Under the pieces are notes generated by a model. The model had not been told where the DNA came from and did no database searches. It saw only the letters and a list, made by a program, of their open reading frames with translations. DNA of 64,000 nt from Rhizobium sp. SEMIA4064 (GTDB lineage: Bacteria > Pseudomonadota > Alphaproteobacteria > Rhizobiales > Rhizobiaceae): NCBI RefSeq assembly GCF_003025035.1, contig NZ_PYJN01000006.1:1-64000 (forward strand). The letters run 5' to 3'. The position numbers were made by a program, and so were the translations under genes. Shown in pieces: positions 31,395 through 39,706 of this stretch. How positions within the stretch are numbered: position 1 is the first letter of the stretch; each line of letters opens with the position of its first letter.

Positions 31395-33314
31395 ATGACC
31401 GAATTCGAAGGCATCGCTCCTGCGATCGCCCAGGCTTTGGCAAAGCGCGGTTACGAAGCGCTGACGCCGGTACAGAAGGCCATGCTCGATCCCGGCCTTG
31501 CCGGCAAGGATGCATTGGTTTCGGCCCAGACAGGCTCTGGCAAGACAGTTGCCTTTGGCCTGGCGCTGGCGCCCAGCCTGCTGGAAGGTGCCGAGCGCTT
31601 CGGCCCGGCCGGCACGCCGCTGGCATTGGCGATCGCGCCGACCCGCGAACTGGCGCTGCAGGTGCAGCGTGAGCTGGAATGGCTGTATGAACTGACGGGC
31701 GCGACCATTGCCTCCTGCGTCGGCGGCATGGACATGCGCACCGAAAAGCGGGCGCTTGAGCGCGGCGCGCATATCGTCGTCGGTACGCCAGGCCGCCTTT
31801 GCGACCATATTCGCCGCAATTCGCTTGATATCTCCGGGCTCAAGGCCGTGGTGCTGGACGAGGCCGACGAGATGCTCGATCTCGGCTTCCGCGAGGATCT
31901 CGAATTCATTCTGGAAACTGCGCCCGCCGACCGGCGGACGCTGATGTTTTCGGCAACCGTGCCTCGTTCGATCGCAAAGCTCGCCGAAAACTACCAGCGC
32001 GACGCCGTGCGTATCGCCACCGCTTCGGAAACCAAGCAGCATGTCGATATCGACTATCGCGCCCTGACGGTCGTCCCGAGCGACAGGGAAAACGCCATCA
32101 TCAATGTTCTCCGCTATTACGAAGCGCAGAACGCTATCGTCTTCTGCTCGACGCGTGCCGCGGTCAACCATCTGACGGCGCGCTTCAACAACCGAGGCTT
32201 CTCCGTCGTTGCGCTTTCTGGTGAGCTTAGCCAGAGCGAACGCACACACGCGTTGCAGGCCATGCGCGACGGTCGCGCCCGCGTCTGCATCGCGACCGAC
32301 GTCGCCGCCCGCGGCATCGACCTGCCGGGCCTGGAACTGGTGGTTCACGCCGACCTGCCGACCAATCCGGAAACCCTGCTGCACCGCAGCGGCCGCACCG
32401 GCCGCGCCGGCCGCAAGGGCGTCAGCGCCTTGATCGTGCCGCTCAGCGCCCGTCGCCGTACCGAACGCCTGCTGGAAGCTGCCCGCATCCGCGCCACCTG
32501 GGCAAAGCCGCCGTCAGCCGACGAGGTGAGCCTGCGTGACGATGAGCGTCTTCTCGCCGATCCGGTCTTTGCCGCGCCGCTTGCTGAAGATGAGCAATCG
32601 ATCGTGCAACAATTGCTGGAGCGCCATGGCGCCGAGCAGGTTGCCGCTGCGTTCCTGCGGCAATATCGGGCCGGCCACTCCGCGCCTGAAGAACTGCAGG
32701 ACGTGCCCGCCGAAGGCGAGCGCAGAAAGCCACGCCGCGACGATTTCCCCGTCACTCACCACGACGGGCCGTCCGCCGGACGCAACGACTTCACCGACGG
32801 CGTCTGGGTGTCGCTCTCGGTCGGCCGCAAGCAGAATGCCGAGCCGCGCTGGCTGATCCCGATGCTCTGCCGCAATGGCAACCTGACCAAGCGCGACATC
32901 GGCGCAATCAAGATGCAGCCCGAGGAAACCTTCGTCGAATTTTCACAAGAAGGCGCCGAACGCTTCCTGTCGGCCATCGGCCCGGACAAGACCTTGGAAA
33001 GAGGCATCCGCGTCAAGCCGCTCGCTGGCATACCGGATTTTTCGCAGGCGAAGCGGGAAGGAACCTACGGCAAGACGAAGCCCTTCGCCGACAGGGATGC
33101 CCGCCCACAGGACGGCGGCAAGCCGAAATGGAAGTCCGACCGCAAGCCGGAACGGGCGCATGCAGGCGAGGGCAGAGTTTCCGAGCGTTCGGACAAGAAG
33201 CCTTGGGCAAAGAAGCCCGGCAAGCCGAATTTCGCCAAGAACGACGGCCCTCCCAAGGGTGGCAAGCCGAACTCAAGGGCCGCGCGCAAGGCTGCGAAGT
33301 CTCGCGGGGAGTAA
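31395..33314 (+). CDS. DEAD-box ATP-dependent RNA helicase (CsdA/DeaD type)
   Basis: RNA helicase of 639 aa that unwinds structured RNA. Core motifs in order: AQTGSGKT, PTRELALQV, VGTPGR, DEADEMLD (about residues 155-162), SAT, ARGIDLPGLE and HRSGRTGRAGRKG. After the core comes a DbpA/CsdA-type RNA-binding domain (about 470-545, DGVWVSLSVGRKQNAEPRWLI) and a basic, Lys/Gly/Pro-rich tail (545-639). The ATG at 31395 is chosen because the Q-motif begins shortly after; its ribosome site is weak (AAAGACA). Longer upstream frames lack homology-like sequence. Its place right after a structured RNA region is notable. Confidence 0.9.
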   Translation: MTEFEGIAPAIAQALAKRGYEALTPVQKAMLDPGLAGKDALVSAQTGSGKTVAFGLALAPSLLEGAERFGPAGTPLALAIAPTRELALQVQRELEWLYELTGATIASCVGGMDMRTEKRALERGAHIVVGTPGRLCDHIRRNSLDISGLKAVVLDEADEMLDLGFREDLEFILETAPADRRTLMFSATVPRSIAKLAENYQRDAVRIATASETKQHVDIDYRALTVVPSDRENAIINVLRYYEAQNAIVFCSTRAAVNHLTARFNNRGFSVVALSGELSQSERTHALQAMRDGRARVCIATDVAARGIDLPGLELVVHADLPTNPETLLHRSGRTGRAGRKGVSALIVPLSARRRTERLLEAARIRATWAKPPSADEVSLRDDERLLADPVFAAPLAEDEQSIVQQLLERHGAEQVAAAFLRQYRAGHSAPEELQDVPAEGERRKPRRDDFPVTHHDGPSAGRNDFTDGVWVSLSVGRKQNAEPRWLIPMLCRNGNLTKRDIGAIKMQPEETFVEFSQEGAERFLSAIGPDKTLERGIRVKPLAGIPDFSQAKREGTYGKTKPFADRDARPQDGGKPKWKSDRKPERAHAGEGRVSERSDKKPWAKKPGKPNFAKNDGPPKGGKPNSRAARKAAKSRGE

Positions 33315-33563
33315 TCCCGGCTGCCGCGCTCCATAGGGGCGCGGCGTACTCTATCGCAGATATTTTGCCGCGACAGCCATGTCACGGTCACCATAGGAGT
33401 CGGCTGCGGAAGTTGAGAAAATGTCTGCTGAGCGCGGTAGGCGGTTATTCGGCTTGACATTTGGATCACGTCCGGCAGAAGATTGTCCATGGGGTTGCGA
33501 TCACCCCATGAGGCCACGGCTGAAGAATCGCGTCCTGGAACCCGAGCCAACGGAGGACGCGTT

Positions 33564-34376
33564 ATGCCGTCATTTCTGGAAATTACACCCGACAAGCTGA
33601 ATCGTATTATCGGCACGCCCAACTCGCCGACGATCATCGACGTCCGCAACGACGAGGATTTCGCTGCTGATCCCCGTCTTATTCCCGGCTCGATCCGTCG
33701 CGATTATCGAACGGTAACCGACTGGACGAACGAACTGGCTGGGCCAGCCATCGTCCTCTGTCAGAAGGGACAGAAACTCGGTCACGGAGTCGCTGCCTAT
33801 CTTCGTGTCTTCGGAAAGGAGGCGGAGGTTCTCGAAGGCGGTTTCGAGGCGTGACGGAGCGCGAAGGGTGTACTGGTCCCCGAGGAGAAGTTGCCGCCCC
33901 GAGATGCCAAGGGACGAACCGTCTGGGTCACAAGAGCACGGCCGAAGATCGATCGCATCGCTTGCCCATGGTTGATCCGGCGCTTTATCGATCCGTCAGC
34001 GATCTTTCTGTTCGCCCCGGCAGTTGAAGTTTTAGCGGTCGCTGATCGCTTCAAGGCGATGCCCTTCGACATCGAGGATGTCTTTTGGAGACATCGCGGC
34101 GAGCTGTGCACCTTCGATGTCATGATCGAAGAGTTCGGCCTCGGCACCGAGCCCCTCCTTCATCTTGCAACCATCGTTCGAGGCGCCGATACCGCCCGAC
34201 CCGACCTGGCACCTGAAGTATCCGGACTGCTCGCAGCCTCGCTCGGGCTTTCGCGGATGTTCAACGACGACTTGGAGCAATTGGAAGCCGGCATGACGTT
34301 ATATGATGCCTTCTATCGTTGGTGTCGTGATGCGACAGAAGAGACGCACAATTGGCCCAACCCGAGGAAGGCATGA
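33564..34376 (+). pseudogene. Rhodanese-ChrB chromate resistance gene interrupted by an in-frame TGA
   Basis: Two halves in one frame. Codons 1-96 (33564-33851, good GGAGG site) form a rhodanese domain with the active loop CQKGQK; then TGA (33852-33854); then 174 open codons holding a ChrB C-terminal domain (TVWVTRARPKIDRIACPWLIRRFIDP, ending NWPNPRKA). The linker after the stop (RSAKGVLVPEEKLPPRDAKGR) reads like ordinary coding sequence, and rhodanese plus ChrB normally form one protein of about 270 aa, so TGA most simply replaces a TGG Trp codon. The ChrB half might restart at TTG 33891, which has GAGGAG close upstream. ChrB-type proteins regulate or assist chromate export; chrA follows 6 bases later. 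Confidence 0.8.
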
Positions 34377-34382
34377 GAGCCT

Positions 34383-35786
34383 ATGACCGACCTCGTAAAG
34401 AACGCGGCAGCGCGATCAAACTCGGCTGACTGGGATGTTGTCCCGCTCGGCGAGGCTATCAAGGTCTGGACCCGTGTTGCCGCCCTGAGCTTCGGCGGGC
34501 CTGCTGGACAAATCGCCGTTATGCACCGCATCGTCGTTGACGAGAAGAAGTGGGTAGGAGAGCATAGATTCCTTCATGCTCTGAACTACTGCATGTTGCT
34601 GCCGGGGCCAGAAGCACATCAGCTTGCCATCTATATCGGCTGGCTGCTGAACAGGACCCTGGGCGGTATGATCGCGGGCAGTTTGTTCGTCCTGCCAGGC
34701 TTCCTTGCGATCCTCGCACTCAGCTACATCTACGTCTTGTTCGGGAACTTGACCTTCATTGAAGGCATGTTCTTCGGGCTCAAATGCGCCGTGCTGGCGG
34801 TCGTAATCCAGGCCGTCTTCCGCATCGGTAGCCGAGCCCTCAAAAACAGGACTATGATTGCATTGGCCACTGCCGCCTTCGTTGCGATCTTCTTCCTGCA
34901 CGTTCCGTTTCCGCTAATCATCGTTGGGGCGGGACTTATCGGTTACCTTGCCTCTCGCGGAGGGGTAGCGGCCTTCAAGGCGGGCGGCGGGCACAAGTCG
35001 GGCTCCGAGGCAATCCTGGAAGACAAGGACTCCGTTCTTGGCGAGGAGATTCCTCTGCACGCTCGACCAAACCTCGCCTGGTCTCTCAAGACCTCAGGTG
35101 CGCTGGCCGCCGCGTGGCTTATCCCGGTTGCTGCCATCCTGATCACGCTCGGCCCCGACAACGTCTTTTCCAAGATCGGGATATTCTTCAGCGAGATGGC
35201 AATCGTAACCTTTGGAGGTGCGTATGCCGTGCTGGCATATGTCGCACAGGAGGCGGTACAGCAGTTGGGCTGGCTGCGGCCGGGTGAGATGCTGGACGGT
35301 CTGGGGATGGCGGAAACGACTCCTGGACCGTTGATCATGGTGACGCAGTTCGTTGGGTTCCTGGCAGGCTATCGTAATCCCGGGACTCTCAGCCCTCTTA
35401 CAGCAGCAACTTTCGCCGCCGTGCTCACAACATGGGTCACGTTCCTACCGAGCTTCCTTTGGATTTTCGCAGGCGCGCCATTCATCGAGAAGATGCGCGG
35501 CAATGTCGTTCTGACCGGTGTCATGTCAGCGATAACGGCAGCGGTCGTAGGCGTCATCTTGAACCTCGCGATTTGGTTCGGGCTCCATGTGCTGTTCCGC
35601 GAGACCACAAGTTTCACCTATGGCTCTTGGACGATGGATGCACCCGTCCTAACCTCACTTTCATTGCCCTCGCTGGTACTGACTCTCTTGGCCGCGACAG
35701 CCATCTTCCGTCTGAGGATGTCGGTGATAACAACCCTATTGGCATCTGCCGCTTTGGGCGTTGGCTGGACCGTCTTTGTTTCGTGA
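34383..35786 (+). CDS. chrA: Chromate transporter ChrA (copy 1)
   Basis: Two-domain ChrA exporter, 467 aa, about 12 helices. Each half has the family signature: residues 20-75 (ALSFGGPAGQIAVMHR, then MLLPGPEAHQLAIYIG) and about 275-325 (IVTFGGAYAVLAYVAQ, then METTPGPLIMVTQFVG in the form MAETTPGPLIM). A hydrophilic loop of about 45 residues joins the halves. It should export chromate by proton coupling. It begins 6 bases after the broken rhodanese-ChrB gene. Loss of full-length ChrB could change its regulation but not its structure. Confidence 0.9.
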   Translation: MTDLVKNAAARSNSADWDVVPLGEAIKVWTRVAALSFGGPAGQIAVMHRIVVDEKKWVGEHRFLHALNYCMLLPGPEAHQLAIYIGWLLNRTLGGMIAGSLFVLPGFLAILALSYIYVLFGNLTFIEGMFFGLKCAVLAVVIQAVFRIGSRALKNRTMIALATAAFVAIFFLHVPFPLIIVGAGLIGYLASRGGVAAFKAGGGHKSGSEAILEDKDSVLGEEIPLHARPNLAWSLKTSGALAAAWLIPVAAILITLGPDNVFSKIGIFFSEMAIVTFGGAYAVLAYVAQEAVQQLGWLRPGEMLDGLGMAETTPGPLIMVTQFVGFLAGYRNPGTLSPLTAATFAAVLTTWVTFLPSFLWIFAGAPFIEKMRGNVVLTGVMSAITAAVVGVILNLAIWFGLHVLFRETTSFTYGSWTMDAPVLTSLSLPSLVLTLLAATAIFRLRMSVITTLLASAALGVGWTVFVS

Positions 35787-35849
35787 CGGGCACCGTCGCC
35801 CGGGTGACCAAGCCCTCGGAGAGTAGGCCCAGCCCATAACATGCGGAAA

Positions 35850-37103
35850 CTACGCCATTTGCAAAATAAGCGCGCCGGCGGCCATTAGTACAACGACGAT
35901 CCATGGCGGCGCCTTCCACACCACCAGTAGAAGAAAGCCGGAAAGGGCAAGGGCAAAATCGGCTGATGAGAGGACCGCACTGGTCCACACGGGATTATAG
36001 AGGGCGGCGCCCAGCACGCCGACCACGGCTGCGTTTGCGCCGCGCATGGCCGCCTGAGCCAGCGGATAGGTGCTGAGCCTGTCCCAGAAAGGCAAGGTGC
36101 CGACGAGCAGCAGAAAGCCGGGCAGAAAAATAGCGAGCAGACAGATGACTGCGCCTGCAAGGCCCTGGGGAGAGGGCACCATCGCCGCCCCGAGATAGGC
36201 CGAAAAGGTGAAGAGCGGGCCGGGTACGGCCTGCGCAACGCCATAGCCGGCAAGGAAGGCGTTTTCCGATATCCAGCCCGGCCTCACCACCTCTGCCTGA
36301 AGCAGCGGCAGCACGACATGCCCGCCGCCGAACACGAGTGCGCCGGAACGATAGAAGGCATCGAAGAGACGCAGCCCCTGCCAATCCAGAGCCGAAACAA
36401 CGAGCGGCAGCCCGAATAACAAAAGCACGAACGCCAGCAGACAAAAGAGGCCTGCAGATCTGGATATTCCGAACGAAAGACTTGGCTTGTGCCCGACCAC
36501 AGCTCCGCGACAAAGTGCAAGTCCTGAAACGGCACCCAGCACAATGGCTCCGAGCTGGCCGAGCGTCCCGCCAAACGTCACCATGAAAATCGCCGCGAGC
36601 GCGATGCCGGCGCGCGGCCGGTCTGGCGTCAGCGATTTTGCCATGCCCGAGACCGCTTGGGCGACAACAGCCACGGCAACGAGCTTCAACCCATGCAGCA
36701 AACCCTGCCCGAGGGGATTGTCGAGGGCAGTGGCCGCGGTGGCGAAGATAAAGAGGATCAGTGCCGATGGAAGCGTAAAAGCGCTCCATGCCGCAAGCGC
36801 GCCCAGCGGGCCAGCCCGCAACAAGCCCATGGCAAAGCCGACCTGGCTCGAGGCAGGTCCCGGAAGGAACTGACAGAGGGCAATGAGATCGGCATAACCC
36901 TTTTCGTCGATCCACTTCCGCCGCGCCACGAGTTCGTCGCGGAAATATCCGAGATGCGCGATCGGCCCGCCGAACGAGGTGAGGCCGAGCTTAAGGAATG
37001 CGCCGAAGACCTCCCAAGGCGTGCCCGCCGGTGGAACTACCGCTCCGTCTTCGGCTGCCTCGTTTGCGTCCACGACTACGTCTCCCAATTTCGCTCGGTC
37101 CAT
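35850..37103 (-). CDS. chrA: Chromate transporter ChrA (copy 2)
   Basis: Second two-domain CHR-family protein, 417 aa, convergent with copy 1. Signatures are LTSFGGPIAHLGYFRDELV and LCQFLPGPASSQVGFAMG in the first half, SGALVFGGGHVVLPLLQAEVV and AQAVPGPLFTFSAYLGAAM in the second. The two copies differ clearly (copy 1 lacks the GGHVVLP form), so they are not a recent tandem duplication. I chose the ATG at 37103 with GGGGAT just upstream; a start at 37160 would add 19 residues. Substrate by family: chromate, possibly sulfate-like anions. Confidence 0.88.
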   Translation of the reverse strand: MDRAKLGDVVVDANEAAEDGAVVPPAGTPWEVFGAFLKLGLTSFGGPIAHLGYFRDELVARRKWIDEKGYADLIALCQFLPGPASSQVGFAMGLLRAGPLGALAAWSAFTLPSALILFIFATAATALDNPLGQGLLHGLKLVAVAVVAQAVSGMAKSLTPDRPRAGIALAAIFMVTFGGTLGQLGAIVLGAVSGLALCRGAVVGHKPSLSFGISRSAGLFCLLAFVLLLFGLPLVVSALDWQGLRLFDAFYRSGALVFGGGHVVLPLLQAEVVRPGWISENAFLAGYGVAQAVPGPLFTFSAYLGAAMVPSPQGLAGAVICLLAIFLPGFLLLVGTLPFWDRLSTYPLAQAAMRGANAAVVGVLGAALYNPVWTSAVLSSADFALALSGFLLLVVWKAPPWIVVVLMAAGALILQMA

Positions 37104-37227
37104 ATCCCCGTCGTCAATGACGGCGCGATGACAGTAGACGACTGGGATATTTTCTTGCAACGAGCCGCTTGCCGTTGATCGGTCCGCGGACGCAGCAGAA
37201 ATGTCTGCTTCGGAACAAGAGGATACG

Positions 37228-38142
37228 TCAGACCTTTTCCACTGAAGGGCCGCGCGAGGTCAGCCAGACCCCCACCAGCGTCACCGCCAATCCTACGAAC
37301 ATCGCCGTTGTCAGCGGTTCGGAAAATAAGGCCCAGGCCCACAGCATGGTGACGGGTGGACTGAGATAGATGGCCGCGCTGACCTGCGCCACCGGGAAGA
37401 GGCGCAGGCTCGTATAGTAGACCGAGTAGGCGGCAAAGGTTGCAATCAGCACCAGCCAAATCATGCCGATCGCGAAACCGCGGGTCATCGGTGGCGCAAG
37501 ATCGCCCTGCATCATGGCGCAGACGCCGAACAGCACCGAGCCCGTAAGAGTATGGATGCAGAGGCTTTGGTGAACGGGCATAAGCCTGGTCCGCCGCCTT
37601 TTGTGCAGAACCGATGCGAAGGCAAAGACGAGCATCGAGCCGACCGTCAATCCATAGGCCCAAAACGGGGCCGCGCCGAAGTTGAGGCTGTCTAGCGACA
37701 CGATCAACACGCCGGCCACAGCAATCGCCGTTCCCAGCCATTGGCGCCCGCTCAGCCGTTCCCCCAAGACGGGTTGTGACAAGGCCGCAATCGCCAGCGG
37801 CAGGAGATCGGAGATCAGCGCCACTAGCCCCGTCGGTACCCGCTGTTCGATCGCCAGCGCAAAGCCGCCGAGATAGAGGAAGACAGACATCACGCCGAAC
37901 AACATCTGATCCGCTATCGCGCGCAGCCGCATCCGTGGCCCGATCGCCAATGCAAAAGGCAGCAGGACCAATCCCGACAGCAGCGTCCGCCAGAACAGGA
38001 CCAGTATGACGCTGGCCTCCTGGCTGGCATAACGAATACCGACGAAGCCGGAACTCCAGCTAAAGATCAGCAGCGTCGCCATCAACGGCCAAAGGAAGCG
38101 GCTGTTATTTAATATGGGCCGGGAGAGGGGCTGGTCAGTCAT
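37228..38142 (-). CDS. DMT-family (EamA) transporter
   Basis: Ten-helix drug/metabolite transporter of 304 aa with two EamA repeats (about residues 18-145 and 160-290). The hallmarks are the N-terminal SWSSGFVGIRYASQ and the end-of-repeat LGERLSGRQWLGTAIAVAGV. Family members usually export metabolites or amino acids. It is divergent from a LysR gene across 175 bases, the common layout for an exporter and its own regulator. Substrate unknown. Confidence 0.87.
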   Translation of the reverse strand: MTDQPLSRPILNNSRFLWPLMATLLIFSWSSGFVGIRYASQEASVILVLFWRTLLSGLVLLPFALAIGPRMRLRAIADQMLFGVMSVFLYLGGFALAIEQRVPTGLVALISDLLPLAIAALSQPVLGERLSGRQWLGTAIAVAGVLIVSLDSLNFGAAPFWAYGLTVGSMLVFAFASVLHKRRRTRLMPVHQSLCIHTLTGSVLFGVCAMMQGDLAPPMTRGFAIGMIWLVLIATFAAYSVYYTSLRLFPVAQVSAAIYLSPPVTMLWAWALFSEPLTTAMFVGLAVTLVGVWLTSRGPSVEKV

Positions 38143-38317
38143 AAGGCTCTCGGTTGAATGTCACCTGCCTTTCAGCCATAGGCCAGGGCCAATTCGATTA
38201 CACATGACAAATATCGATCATCGCATGACATATCAGTCTTAGAACTAATGAATATTTGCCAGATGCTGTCGGAATATGCATTCTCTCTGCGAGACTATCA
38301 TGCGGGCCGAGTTTGCC

Positions 38318-39208
38318 ATGACCGAGTTCACCAGCCGACGTTTGGAAATCGACGCGTTGCGCGCGCTATGGGCGATCCGCCATCACGGCGGCATTACCCG
38401 CGCGGCCGAAGCCCTGGGCCTGTCGCAATCCGCCGTCAGTCATAAAATCAAGCGGCTTGAGACGAGCCTCGATTGCGATCTGCTGAGCCGCAAGCCTGGA
38501 GCGTCGATGTTCACCGCGGCCGGGGAGGATCTGCTTGACTATGCCGGGCGCATCCTCGGCCTGCATGACGAGGCGCTGTTGAGCCTGTCGAAGACATCGC
38601 TTGCCGGGCGCGTCGCCCTTGGCCTGACCGAGGATACGACCTGCACAGACCTTGCCCGGATATTGGGGCGATTTCGCCGGCTGCATCCGAATGTCTCTGT
38701 TCGCACCAAGGTCCGCATGAGCTTGATTCTCAGGGGCATGCTCGAGCGGGGAGAGCTTGACGCCGCCATCGTGCAGGTTTTCGCCCATGAGGTCCGCCCG
38801 ACCGATGTCGTTCTCTTCCGGGAGGCGCTTCATTGGGTCAAGCATCCGGACCTTTCCTTGCCGCCAGGCGAGCCAGTTCCTTTTCTGTCCTTCGACGATG
38901 AATGCTTCTATCGCCGCTGGGCGCTCGATATCGGACAGGACGGCGGGGTGGTTCTCGAAACCGTATTCGAATGCGCGAGCGCGGCGGGGATCGTCGCGGC
39001 TGTTACTTCGGGCTTGGGCGTGGCGCTTCTGAACGGCCGTCACCTGCAGCCCGAAATGGAGATCATCACTCATGGCCTGCCGGCACCGCCTGCCTTGGCC
39101 TATGTGGTGCGCCGCGGCCGCAAGGTGAGAAATCCGGCGCTCGATACGCTTGTGGCGGAGATCGAAAGCGAAATCAGCCGTTACGGCGGGCTGGCTCTGG
39201 CGAGCTGA
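38318..39208 (+). CDS. LysR-family regulator, probable regulator of the DMT exporter
   Basis: LysR regulator of about 296 aa. The winged HTH spans roughly residues 8-65 (ALWAIRHHGGITRAAEALGLSQSAVSHKIKRLE) and the effector domain follows. Starts at 38318, 38300 and 38276 are all in frame; 38318 puts the HTH at the usual distance. The AT-rich gap to the exporter contains repeated TGACA/ATATC-type half sites (38203-38235) that could bind this protein. Regulation of the exporter is inferred from divergence only. Confidence 0.85.
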   Translation: MTEFTSRRLEIDALRALWAIRHHGGITRAAEALGLSQSAVSHKIKRLETSLDCDLLSRKPGASMFTAAGEDLLDYAGRILGLHDEALLSLSKTSLAGRVALGLTEDTTCTDLARILGRFRRLHPNVSVRTKVRMSLILRGMLERGELDAAIVQVFAHEVRPTDVVLFREALHWVKHPDLSLPPGEPVPFLSFDDECFYRRWALDIGQDGGVVLETVFECASAAGIVAAVTSGLGVALLNGRHLQPEMEIITHGLPAPPALAYVVRRGRKVRNPALDTLVAEIESEISRYGGLALAS

Positions 39209-39278
39209 CAGGGGATTTGCAGGGATCTCGCGACTGGGGCAGAATGCCGCCTTCGAACGGGCACCGGAATGGAGCGGC

Positions 39279-39686
39279 ATGCTCATGCTGATCGGCTCAT
39301 GTCACTGCGGCAAGGCAGGCTGGACGCTCGAAGGCGATCCAGGCTCGATCACGGCCTGCAATTGCACGCTCTGCCGGCGCTACGGCGCGTTGTGGGCCTA
39401 TGACTACGAAGGGGGGCGGATTTCCGTCACCGGGCAGACCGCTTCCTATACGCGCGCCGGCAGGGAGAAGTCTTCTCTCGAAATATTGTTCTGCCCGTCC
39501 TGCGCCTGTGTATTGAGCTGGCGCGGCCTGAGGCTTCAAAAGGATGGCCGCCGACGCATTGCCGTCAATCTCCGGCTTGCTCCACCGGATCTCGTCTCCG
39601 ACCTGCCTATCGATCACTTCGATGGGCTCGACACGTTTGAAGACCTTCCTTCGAAAGGACGGTGCGTGCGCGATCTCTGGTTCTGA
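39279..39686 (+). CDS. GFA-family zinc protein
   Basis: Protein of 135 aa with the Mss4-like fold of the GFA (glutathione-dependent formaldehyde-activating / CENP-V) family. Zinc ligands are visible as SCHCG (about residues 9-13), CNCTLCRR (about 32-39) and FCPSCAC (about 83-89). The family name overstates what is known: most members have no proven reaction. The start at 39279 has GGAG 9 bases upstream; a second ATG follows two codons later. It converges on cbrA with 20 bases between the stops. Confidence 0.85.
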   Translation: MLMLIGSCHCGKAGWTLEGDPGSITACNCTLCRRYGALWAYDYEGGRISVTGQTASYTRAGREKSSLEILFCPSCACVLSWRGLRLQKDGRRRIAVNLRLAPPDLVSDLPIDHFDGLDTFEDLPSKGRCVRDLWF

Positions 39687-39706
39687 TGACGAGCTGGCGA
39701 TCTCTC

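Noticed and set aside
33564..34376. Selenocysteine decoding of the in-frame TGA
   Set aside because: No SECIS-like stem is evident right after the TGA, and the expected residue by domain context is Trp, not Cys.
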